Source: Desmodesmus armatus (taxonomy: Eukaryota > Chlorophyta > Chlorophyceae > Sphaeropleales > Scenedesmaceae). Taken from it: 64,000 bases of DNA. Under the pieces are notes generated by a model that did no database searches, had not been told where the DNA came from, and worked only from the letters and a program-made list of their open reading frames with translations. The first letter of the stretch is position 1, and each line of letters opens with the position of its first letter. This document shows, piece after piece, positions 33,804 through 46,398 of the stretch. The stretch lies in assembly GCA_007449985.2 (NCBI GenBank), contig VIIQ02000266.1:23002-87001 (forward strand), read 5' to 3'. The position numbers and the translations under genes are program-made.

Positions 33804-36800
33804 TTATGCTGCCACTGCCTCCTTCTCCTCCACCGTTGCTGCTGCTGCTGCTGCTGCTGCCTTGCGGGGGATGTGCTCTGCCCCCCACACCGGCAGCTGC
33901 TGCTCGTGCGGCCTGAACTTCACGGCCCCCTCGTTCAACAGCGTCAGGAACTTGGTCTTGAAGTTCAGGGTTTCACTGTGAACTGGCTCGGCAGTGTAAC
34001 CCCTTGCCAGCACTGCCAACAGTACCTTTGCCTCAGCCATAAACAGGGAGTAGCCGAGGCAAGCATGGGGCCCCACACTGAATGTCAACAGTCCTGAGGG
34101 CTTGTTCAGATCCTCGTTGCTGCTGCTGCTGCTGCTGCTGCTGAAGGGGCAGCCGCTGCTGCTGCTGCTGCTGCTGCTGTCAGGGTCCTGAAGGCCGAGA
34201 GAGGCCTCGGCTTCGGACTGGGAGGTCTGGGGTTCGAGTCCGGGTGAGCCCACTGGATCTGGCTGCATCCAGCGGTCTGGATTGAAGTCTGCAAGGAGCA
34301 GGAGGAGGGGGGGGGCGACGAGGTGGGTCAGGATGTTACAGGGGTGAAGTGGCTGAGTGCCGCACAGGGGTCTTCCTCTAAAGAAGTCGATGCAATAGTG
34401 AGAGGAGAGGGCGGCAGTTGTCAGCCTGACGCTGCCGTCCCTGTGTTTGGGTGCCTGGTGGCGGTGTCGGGGTCCTACTAGGGTGCCAGCAGCTTAGCAG
34501 TGATGCCAGCATTGAGAGGCAATCGCAGGCTGACAACACTCACAAACAGCTGGTGCCCCAGTCACCACAACCTACACCACCAGTCCCCCCCCCCAACACC
34601 CAGGGTACTAATACTATACTATAATATATAGTATTAGTACCCCTGCCAACACCTCAGCACCTTATCCACCCACCCAACCGTCCCCCAAAGCCTTGGGCTG
34701 CCCCCCCCCCCCCCCCCTGCGCGCGTTACGCTAACCAAACTATGCAGCTGCAGCCTTCCCTGATTGTGGCATGATAGAGGGGCTGTATCGTCACTCGGGC
34801 CCTACTAAGGTGCCAGCAGCTCGTGAGTGACGACAGTTTTTGAAGGAGACCTCAAACACCATTATCAACCACCAACGTTTGGTACCTCGGTCCCCTACGA
34901 CCAAAACCACCAGTCCCTGCCAATGACCATCACCACAACCGCCTTCTCCCTCCCACAGCCCTAGGCTGCCCCCCCCCCCCCCCCCCGGCGCGCGCGCTAC
35001 GCTACTCAAAGTATGCAGCTGCAGTCTTCCCTGATTGCGTCAATGACAGGGAGAGCGGTAGTGTCAGTCCGAGGCCGACCAAGGTGCCAGCAGCTCGTGA
35101 GTGACGTCAGCGCTTGAAAGCAGATCAAACGCCTCACGCCAATCACCAACGTTTGGTACCCTCACACCCAACGATCCAAACCACCAGTCCCTGCCAATGA
35201 CCATCACCACAACCCCCTCCCTCCTCCCACAGCTCCAAGCCCCCCCCCCCCCCCCCCCCCGCGCGCGCTACGCTACCCAAAGTATGTGGCTGCAGCCGTC
35301 CCTGATTGCATCTATGCTAAAGGGGTTGTAGTGTCAATCCAAGGCAGACCAAGGTAGCAGCGGCTTGTGAGTGACGTCAGCGATTGAAAGCAGATCAAAC
35401 GCCTCACGTCAATCACCAACGTTTGGTACCCTCACACCCAACGATCCAAACCACCAGTCCCTGCCAATGACCATCACCCCCCCCCCCCCCCCCCCCCGTG
35501 CGCACGCGCTAAGCTACACGAAGTATGTGGCTGCCGCCTTGCCTGATTGCGGCTATGATAGAGGGGCTGCGGCATCAGCCGGGCCCTACTCAGGTGCCAG
35601 CAGCTTGTGAGTGACATCAGCGGCTAAGGCAGTGCATACGCTTGTATCAATCACCAACGGTGGTACCCTGTATCCCTGCGACCAAGCCACCACTCCCTGC
35701 CACCTCCCCCCCCTCCCCTGCGCTACGCTACTCAAAACATGCAGCTGCAGCCTTCCCTGATTGTGGCTATGATAGCGATAGAGGGGCTGCGATGTCAGTC
35801 CGGGCCAGAATAAGGTGCCAGCAGCTTGTGAGTGACGACAGCGCACAAAAGCCTGAAGTTTTCACTTCAGACGCTCTTGTCAATCACCAACAGGTGGTAC
35901 CATCACCCATACGACCAAAACCACCAGCCCTTCCTTCCCCTGAAGCCCTTGGGTGGGATTGACAGCACCACTGCACACCCCTCTCAAGCCCAAAACTGCT
36001 GGCACCCTTACCTGCGACAACAGGGATTATGTACCAGCAGTTAAAGCCTTTAGGGGGGTTGAAGTGTGCGGGGATCCCTAGGTGTGAGTGAGTGCCTGCC
36101 GATGGTATCCGTCGGGGCCCCACTACAGGGTGCCAACAGGTTGTAAGTAGAACCAGACCTGGAAATGACTACCCGAAGCTGACCAAACTCATGAACAGGG
36201 TGTGAATCTACTGACCTCCACCCCCTACGCACACATACACACCACCCACTCACCCGGGGGGGGGGGGGGGGGGCTGAGCTGTGTCAGCCAAGGCCCCACA
36301 AGGGTGCCAGCAGCTCACGAGTGATGCCAGCCCCGCCATATCTATGGCGCGGCTGGACACACTTGCCAACTGCTGGCATCCCAGTAGCCTTCAACCAACA
36401 CCACCGCCCGCTGCTGCAGCCCTGGAGACGTAACAAGTCTTCCGCGCTGGCACCCATCAATGGCTGGTACCCATGTTGCCAACAACAGTACCCCCAGCCA
36501 CGCCCCCCGCCAGAATAAATGATGATGCCGGAGTGCGGGTGAGCCTGGTAGGCTACCAGCACCCCCCCCCCCCCCTTCAGAACATAAGACATGTGTCACC
36601 CCCTGCCCTGTTGTCCCATGATGCGTGGGTGATTGGGTGCCTGTGTGTTAGTTGAGGACCCACCAGCGTACCCGCAGCTCATGAGTGATGGCAGCACTTG
36701 TGGCTGCTTCACCCATCAACAGCTGGTAACCCAGTGTCCAAAACACACTACCCCCCCCCCCCCCAAAATGCAAAAGTGCGGCCGAGACTACCAGCCCCCC

Positions 36801-39374
36801 CCCCCCTTCAGACCATCAAGCATGTGACACCACCCCCTGACCCTGGTGCCCCCTGATGAGTGGGTGTATGGGTGTCTGGTGTCAGTCAGGTCAATGACCC
36901 ACTAGGTACCAGCAGCTCATGAGTGATGGCAGCCCTGGAGATGTAACAAGTCTTCCGCGCTGGCAACACCCACCAACGGCTGGTACCCCAGTTGCCAAAC
37001 AACCGTACGACCAGCCACTACACCCCCCCCCCCCCCCAGCAACAGCACATGCCAGAGTGGGGGTGAAACTACCAGCACCCCCCTCCCCTCCCCCTTCAGA
37101 CCATCAAGCATGTGGCACCACCGCCTGACCCTGTTGCCCCCTGATGTGTGGGTGTGTGGGTGCCTGGTGTCAGTTGAGGTCACACTAGGGTACCAGCAGC
37201 TCAGGAGTGATGGCAGCCCTGTGAAGTATACACGCGACCGAAATCACCCACCAACGGCTTGTACCCCAGTTGCCAAACAACAGTACCACAAGCCCCCCCT
37301 CCCTCCCAAAAAAAGAAGATGCCAGAGTGCGGCTGAGACTGCCAGCACCCCCCCCCCCCCCATTCAGACCGTAAGACATGTGTCACCCCCAGACCATGTT
37401 GCCCCCTAATGCGTGGGTGTATGGGTGCCTGGTGTCAGTCCAGGCCCCACTAGGGTGCAAGCAGCTCATGAGTGATGAAAGATTGGCGATCGAATCACCG
37501 CGCCTTCATTACTCACCAACGGGCTGGTACCCCAGCTGCCAAACAACAGTACAACCAGTACCCCCCCCCCCCCCCAACAGATGTCAAAAGTGTGGATGAG
37601 ACTACCAGCCCCCCCGCCCTCAAGCCATGTGACGTCACCAGTCGACCCGTGTCACCCCCTGACCATGATGTCTCCTGATGAGTGGGTGTATGGGTGCCTG
37701 GTGTCAGTTGACAACCAACTAGGGTGCCAGCTGCTTGTGAGTGATGTCAGCCATGCGCGTGCAACACATCGTCTTCATCACTCGCCAACAGCTGGTACCC
37801 CAGTTGCCAAACAACAGTACCACCAGACTCCCCCCTTAAAAAAGCACATGCAAAAGTGCAACCGAGACTGCCAGCACCCCCCCTCTTTCAGAACATAAGA
37901 CGTGTGTCACCCCCTGACCCTGGTGTCCCCTAACGATTGGATGTGTGGGTGCCTGGTGTCAGTTGAGGACCAACTAGGGTACCAGCAGCTCACAGGCGTG
38001 GAGAAACTTCGGCAGGGCTGGAACACCTTGTAACGCCTGATACCATGGATGCCAAACGACGACCCCAGCCACCCCCCCCCCCCCACCCCACCCCACCAAA
38101 ACCAACACAAGCCATAGTGCGGGTGAGACCAGCCCCCCCCCCCCCCCCCCCCCCCCCTGCCCAGGCAGCATGTGTCAACCGTTGACCCTGTTGTCCCCTG
38201 CTGATTGGGTGTGTGGGTGCCTGGTGTCAATTGAGGACCAACTAGGGTGCAAGCATTAGGGAGTGATTGCAGCCCTGCATGGAGCATCAAAGCTGCAAAC
38301 ACCCACCAATAGCTGATGCCCAGTCGCCTATGACCAAGGCATCCCACCCCATTATTCCTACCCCCCCCCCCCCCCCATTGGCCCTAGACTCCCCCCCCCC
38401 TTCGCTCAGCTCTTCGCAGTTGTCGCCGACTATGGTGTAGTGAGTCAGCAGCTTATGAGTGATGCCTGCCTACTTGACGCCTGTTCAAGGCCCTTCAAAA
38501 GCCTTTTCAAAGCCTTGAAGGGTACAAGTACGCAGGCGTCACTCAACAACAGCTGGTACCCCAGCCGCCTACTAGGACAGTCCAACATCCCCCCTTCCCC
38601 TGGAGCACATACCAGGCTGGATTAAGACACCCCCCCCCCCCCCTGGCCTGTCCCTAACCCCCTACAATCAGGAACCCCTGGCCCGGTGTCCACCTGTGTG
38701 GGTGGATGTACTACACCCAGGGTGCCTGATGGTGATGTCAGTCGACGCTGTGGTACTAGGGTGCCAGCAGCTTATGAATGATGACCGCCCTTGAGCAGGA
38801 ATCCAGGAGACGCTCATCACTCATCAACAGCTGCTACTCCAGCCGCCTACAACACCCCCCCCCCCCCCCCTTGGAGCACATGCCAAAGCTGGGATTGACA
38901 CCCCCCCTCCCTCCCCCAGGAACTGCCCGCCCCTCAAGCCCTTCACTCCAGAGATGTCCTCAATCCAGCATCCTCTTGTGTGTGTGAGAAGGGGGGGGTC
39001 TAGGGTTGGTGCAGTGCCGTGCTTGAGGCATACCAGGCCCCAAAGGGTGCCAGCAGCTCATGAGTGATACCAGCCATTGGTAAGCAACCAAAGGCATGCA
39101 TCACTCATCAACGGCCGGTACCCCAAAGCCCCCCCCCCCCCATGTAGCATGAACCAGAGTGCAATAGGGCTGCCAGCGCGCCCCCACCCCACCCCCAGCC
39201 GCTACCCTTCTGAGTACCCATGGCCTCAATAGTCCCCTGGTGTGTGGTTGTGTGTTGGTGTTATGAAGCCCCACTAGGGTGCCAGCATCTCACGAGTGAT
39301 GCCAGGCCTGGGTGAGTGTCTCAGGTCCAGAAACCACTCGTCAACGGCCGGTACCACAGTGGCCCACAACCAAG

Positions 39375-39407
<33 letters not shown>

Positions 39408-40425
39408 ACATGAATCATAGTGCAATGGGGCTGCCAGCACACACTTGCCCCTGGCCCCCTCAACTGCTACCCTCCGGAGTCCCCCTGCCCGCTGTGTTGG
39501 TAAATTGGGCCTCATTAGGGTGCCAGCAGCTCATGGATGATGTCAGCCCTTGGTCAGAGTCCAGGGTCAAATGGCACTTGTCTACGACTGGCACGCCCCG
39601 AAAAACGAAGATGCCAGAATGCGGCTTCGCCTACCAGCACCCCGCCACACACCATCAAGCATGTGTCACCCCTTGACCATGTTCTCCCCTGACGATTGGG
39701 TGTTTGGGTGCCCTGCGTCAGTCCACGTCTCACAAAGGTGCCAGCAGCTCATGGGTGATACCAGGCCTGGGTGAGTGTCGCAGGCCCAAGAATCACTCAT
39801 CAACAGCTGGCACCCCCACGGACCCCCGCTACCTCCCACTGGAGCATGAATCAGAGCTGCACTTGTGTTTACCAGCACGCATGTCTCTCCCCTCCCCCCC
39901 CCCCCCAAACCCGCTATCCTTCCAAGGTTACCTGACCACGATAGTCCCCTGCTGTGTGCGCCTTGCGTCAGTCGCCCCCCCCCCCCCGCCCGTTGCACAA
40001 CACTTTGGTCTGTGGAGATCAGCTCCCCTGCTGACAGTGTGTGCTGTGCATGAGGGCCCAGCTGTCATGAAGGGACTGCAAGTCCACCTTGCCTGTTTTT
40101 GTTTGCCGCTCCAAGCCATGCCTGCTGAGTACCCCCCCCCCCCCCGCAACCCTCTTGCCTCACCTGCTGCCAGTGTGTGTTGTGTAATGAGTGCCCATTT
40201 GTCATACAGGCTGTGCAGATCCCCAGTTGTGTGTTCATTGATCTTCCTAGCAACAGCTACCCCTCACCCTTAGACCGACTCTGAATCCATCACAACCCTT
40301 CATAATTCACCCTCCCTACACCCCACAAACCAGCTTGCGTACCTGCTGACAGTGTGTGCTGCGTAAACAGTGCCCAGTTGTCGTGCAGGCTCTGCAGATC
40401 CCCAGGGGTGTCTGTCACACAATCC

Positions 40426-40456
<31 letters not shown>

Positions 40457-43218
40457 ACCCCCACCCCCCACCCTTCCACCCCCCCCCCACCCCGCACAAC
40501 GACCCTACCATCCCTTCTGAAACCCCATGCCCCCCTCATACCTGCTGCCAGTGTGTGTTGCGTGATGAGTGCCCAGTTATCATACAGGCTCTGCAGATCC
40601 CCAGGTGTGTCGTTTGTTGTTCCCCCCCCCCCCCTCCCGCCTCGTCAAACAAGGGGGAATACTCAACACCCCCCCCCCCACTCCCAGGCGCCAAACAACA
40701 GCAACAACACTCCCCCACCCTCATACCTGCTGCCAGTGTGTGTTGTGTGATGAGTGCCCAGTTATCATACAGGCTCTGCAGATCCCCAGGTGTGTCGTTT
40801 TGTTGTTCCCCCCCCCCCCCCCCCCGCCTCGTCAAACAGGGGGAAATACTCAACACCCCCCCCCCTCCCAGGCGCCAAACACAGCAACAACACTCCCCCA
40901 CCCTCATACCTGCTGCCGTGTGTGTTGTGTGATGAGTGCCCAGTTATCATACAGGCTCTGCAGATCCCCAGGTGTGTGCTCGTTGATCTTCAGCCGGGGA
41001 TCTGTCAGCACTTGTCCCAGGAAGGTTGACATGTGCAGCAAGCTGCCAGCGGGCACAAACTTGCCGCCCAACTGCAAACATCACAACAACACAACAAGCA
41101 GATACACGGAGGGGGATGTGTGGGTGCGCATGTCCGTGAAGGGGGGGGGGGGGTCCAGCCAAGACAAACTTGCCACTACAGAAGAGTGTACGAGCGTGTG
41201 GGGGTGAGACAGCGGTGGGGCAGAAGGGGAAGGGAGGGGTCTGTCAGCACTTGGCCCAGGAGGGTCGACATGTGCAGCAGACTGCCAGCTGGAACAAACT
41301 TGCCACCCAACTGCAAACATCACAACAACACAACAAGCAGATACACGGAGGGGGATGTGTGGGTGCGCATGTCCGTGAAGGGGGGGGGGGTCCAGCCAAG
41401 ACAAACTTGCCACTACAGAAGAGTGTACGAGCGTGTGGGGGTGAGACAGCGGTGGGCAGAAGGGGAAGGGAGGGGGTCTGTCAGCACTTGGCCCAGGAGG
41501 GTCGACATGTGCAGCAGACTGCCAGCTGGAACAAACTTGCCACCCAACTGGAGATGACACAAACAAACAGGGACGGGGGGGGGGGGGGGGGTGGAGGGGC
41601 AGTCAAGCGTGAGATGCAGTCTACACAGAGTGGAGGTACTGATAAAAGAGAGGTACAGTGGTGGGGGGGGGGGTGGCAGCACAGGTGTGTGCTCATTGAT
41701 CTTGAGCCCGGGGTCAGTGAGGACTTGTCCCAGAAAATGATGAAATGTGCAACAGACTGCCAGCGGGGACAAACTTGCCACCCAACTGGAGATGACAGAC
41801 AAAAACAGGCCCCGGGGGGGGGGGGGGGGGGGGGGGGCAGTCAATTGTGAGGTGCAGTGTACCGGAAAAGGTTGAGACGGGAGGGCCAAAGGTTGGGGGG
41901 GGGGGGGCACAGGTGTGCGTTCGTTGATCTTGAGTCGGGGTCTGTCAGCACTTGTCCCAGGAAGGTCGACATGTGCAGCAGGCTGCCAGCGGGGACAAAC
42001 TTGCCACCCAACTGCAGTCGCATAATGGTAGAAAAAACAGGCAGGGAGGGGCAATGGACCGTGAGACACAGTGTACAGGGGGTAGAGGTTGGAAAGAGGA
42101 AGGGCCAGTGGGTTGGCCCAGGGGGGGGGGGGGCACACATGGTTGGTATGATATTCTCAGCCTTGCACCCCTGTGACTCTCTCCCACCCCTAAAACCACA
42201 CGCCCTCCCTGCGTCCCCTGTGCCCCCACCTAACAAGCAGATAAGCAACACCCCCCCCCCCCCCCCCCCCCCCCCAAACACACACACACACACCACCACC
42301 ACCACACACACCACCCACCTCCATGTCCACCAACATCTTCCTCATCGCCAGCCCAGAGGGTGGGGCTACACGCAGCACTTCTTTGATAACTGCCCCCCCC
42401 CCACACATAAGACTCCCCCCCCCCCCCCCCTCTCCCACCTCCATGTCCACCAGTGTCTTCCTCATGACCAGTCCAGAAGGAGGGGCAACCCGCAGCACCT
42501 CCTTGACAACAGCCTTACCTCCCCCGTCCACCTTCTAACAGCACGCACTAGACTCTTGCTATAGACAAGACGCACCCGGCTGAACTCCCCCTCTCCTTCA
42601 AACTTTCCTTATCCCGGCCTTCCTGTCCCCATCCGCCCTGCAAATGGACGATCACCCCCCCCCCTCACCTCCATGTCCACCAGTGTCTTCCGCATCACCA
42701 GGCCAGAGGGTGGGGCAACCCGCAGCACCTCCTTGATAACAGCCTCAGCGTAGTGCATCTGGTCAAGGGTGTTGACATTCAGCTCGGGACCGTACTGGTC
42801 GATCAGCTGCAGCAGCAGCAGCAGCAGTAGCAGTAGCAGCAGCAGCAGTTTAGAGCATTTTCTGGAGAGTTTCTGCTGAATTCTGAATGTGCATCACAAA
42901 GAACACCCCAACCGCCGCTTGTATGTCTCAAGGCAGCCGCAATAGCAGCACAGCAGTGCCTCAAAAAGCGGCAGCAGCACCAGCCCCGTCTATGTATCCC
43001 CCCCCCCCCCCCCGACCCCCCCCCCCCCCCCCCCCCCCACGCCACCCCGACACCCCCCCCCCCCACACACACACCCTCACCTGCTGCTGCTCCTGCCTCA
43101 GTTTCTCCATGACTGCTGGGAAGAGCGGTAGCACCGCCGGCAGTGCAGTCCACCCCCCCCCCCCCCACCTCCTGACACACGCACACACCACCACCACCAC
43201 CACCACGACCACCACCAC

Positions 43219-43249
<31 letters not shown>

Positions 43250-43274
43250 CGCCCTTTGGTCCTAGCTCTCCCCC

Positions 43275-43306
<32 letters not shown>

Positions 43307-43458
43307 ACCCCCCACACCCACCTGCTGCTGCTCCTGCCTCAGTTTGTCCATGACTGCTGGGAAGAGCGGTAGCACCGCCGGCAGTGCAGTCCACCCCCCC
43401 CCCCCCACCTCCTGACACACGCACACACCACCACCACCACCACCACGACCACCACCAC

Positions 43459-43489
<31 letters not shown>

Positions 43490-44050
43490 CGCCCTTTGGT
43501 CCTAGCTCTCCCCCTCCCCCCCCCACCCCCCACCCCCACCCCCACCCCCACCCACCTGCTGCTGCTCCTGCCTCAGTTTGTCCATGACTGTTGGGAACAG
43601 TGGCAGCACCGCCAGCAGCGCAGTCACCCCAAGGCCACTGGTGTCATTCCCAGCGATGATCAGGCCCATGCCCCCCTCCGCAACCTGGTAGGGTTCAGAG
43701 GACCCTGCATTTACGAAAAAGAAAGATGAAGGAATGAGCAGGGCAGGGCAGTTGGCAAGCAGCAACAGGAAAAGGGGGGGGTCAGTCCAGACAGTCCAGA
43801 CAGTCAGATTGTGTTGCATGTTTGGCTTCAAAACACGGCCAAACTGGAACATTGCTGATACTACAAAGAATCAAGGTGTCATTGCCGGCGATAATGAGGC
43901 ACAAAAAGATACGCACCTGCAGCTCAGTCTTTGACTGCAGGGTATAGTCCAGCACACTCTTGCGGGGTCCCTTCTGCCTGTGGGCCATCAGCCCCTTGAG
44001 CTCCTCTAGCAATTCAGCACGAGCCTGAAGCCCACGGGAGAACCTGTGTG

Positions 44051-44098
<48 letters not shown>

Positions 44099-46365
44099 CA
44101 GCAGCAGCAGCACCAGCAGCAGCAGGGGCGATCAATAATGCATTGATCATAAAACACAGCGCGCGTGTGTTGCAATGCGTCAACAGTGGGCCATCAACCC
44201 CTTGAGCTCCTCTAGCAACTCAGCACGAGCCTGAAGCCCACGGGAGAACCTGTGTGTTGGGGGGGGGGGGGGGCAGCAACAGCAGCAGCAGCAGGAGCAG
44301 CAGCAGCAGCAGCAGGCATCGTCAGCTCTTGCCCAAGGATCCTCCAGCAACTCAGCACGAGCCTGCAGGCCACGGGAAAATCTGGGGGAGGGGGAGCAGC
44401 AGCAGGGGCGACAGCAGCAGCAGCAGCAGCAGGAGTGAGCCATCAACCCCTTGATCTCAGCCCCTTGATCTTCTCTACCCACCCACCACAACCACCGTGC
44501 CCCGCAAACACACAGAGAGTGTCACCCCCCCCCCCCCCCTCGCTGCAGAGGGCAGAGGGGGGCAGAGGGGTGGGAGGGGGGGTGTGGTTACACCACAACC
44601 TACCTTGTGCCTGGCAGTCGGATGGGTGGTGCCACCATGCCCTGGAACAGTGCAGCAAACTTTGCCCCCCCCCCCCCCCCCCCACCCACCCCCCACCCAC
44701 CACAACCACCGCGCCCCGCAAACACACAGACAGTGTCACCCCCCCCCCCCCACACCCCCTCCCCCGCTGCAGAGGGCAGAGGGGGGCAAGGGGGGTTGGG
44801 GGTGTTGCACCACAACCCACCTTGTGCCTGGCAGCCTGATGGGTGGAGCCACCATGCCCTGGAACAGTGCTGCAAACTTTGCCTTCAGCTCAGCCTTGCG
44901 CTCAGGAGGGATGCGGAAGTCAACCTGAGGGCAGCACCAGCAGCAGCAGCAGCAGCGCACACACGTTACGCTTCTTCACTGTGACGTGGAAGAGTGAAAG
45001 GGATGTTCTCCCCAGCAGTTGTGTGCTGAACTCAAGCCTCTGGTCGCTCTGTTTTGGGTGGATGGCCCCAGGCGCAGACGACCAGCACCAAACCCCTCCC
45101 ACCACAGCAACAACACCCCCCCCCCCACACACACACACACCCACCACCCACCACCACCACCACCACCCAGAAGAAGCGTCCCCGACCCACCGCACTCCCC
45201 ACCCTCCCACCTCCACCCCCACCACACACACACCAACACCACCAACCCGAAGCATCCCCCACACCTTTGACTCTACCCCCCATTCGACAAGGTGTGCTCA
45301 CCAACAGTTGTGTGCTGAACTCAAAGCTGAGATCTTTCCCTTCAGCAGCCAGGTCAATGGGGCCAGGGCTGACGACCAGGTGTCCAGCTGGGACTGACAG
45401 ATGTCAACCAACTGCAAGCAGATACAACCAGATAGCAATGCAGATATAACAGTGAGTGGTGTCTTGCACGCAAAGTGTGTGTGGGTGGGTGGGTGTATAG
45501 GGGGGGGGGGAGGCAGGGGATGACAACCAGGTGTCAAGCTGTGACTGGCAGATGTCAACCAACTGCAGGCAGACACAAAAGAATGACGGGTGTCACTATT
45601 TGGCAAAATAACGCGCTGGGGGGGGGGGACGAGGTGGGAGGGAGGGGGCCAGGGGCTGACGACCAGGTGTCCAGCTGAGACTGGCAGATGTCAACCAACT
45701 GCAAGCAGATACAACCAGATAGCAATGCAGATATCACAGTGAGTGTTGTGGAGTTTGGTCGAGGTTGTACCCATCTTTGTGGTCTTGAATGCAAGAGGGG
45801 GGGGGGGCTGAAGACCAGGTGTCAAGCTGGGATCGACAGATGTCAACCAACTGCGAGGCCAAAACACACACAGAAAAACAACCGCCGCCACCTGCTCTTA
45901 CTAAGTGCTGTGAGTGGGGCGGCAGGCGTGACTTGGGTGGAAGGGGGGGGTGCAGCCCCGCGGTGGGGGGGGGGGGGATGGGCTGACGACCACCAGCTGG
46001 GATCAACATACGTCGACCAACTGGAAGGCAACAAAAGCATCACCATCACTCATTCAACATAGACCACAAAGACCGACATGTGTCACCCCACTGCACCCCC
46101 CCCCCCCCGCCTCCTCACCGTGCTCATGTAGCTGCGCAGTGCCTCCCTGCTGAACGCGGGTGCCATGTGCTTGCGGTTGTGCATGCGGAATACTGAATCC
46201 TCCAAGCTTATGCCCCCCCCCCTCATCTGTGTGCGTGCACGCACACCCAACCAGCATGCCCCCCCCCCCCCCCCCCCCCCGCCAACACCCCCGGTAATTC
46301 ATCAGCCTAGTGACTCACTCCCCCCCCCCCCCCAAAAAAACACCTGACTCACTCCCCCCCCCCAA

Positions 46366-46398
<33 letters not shown>

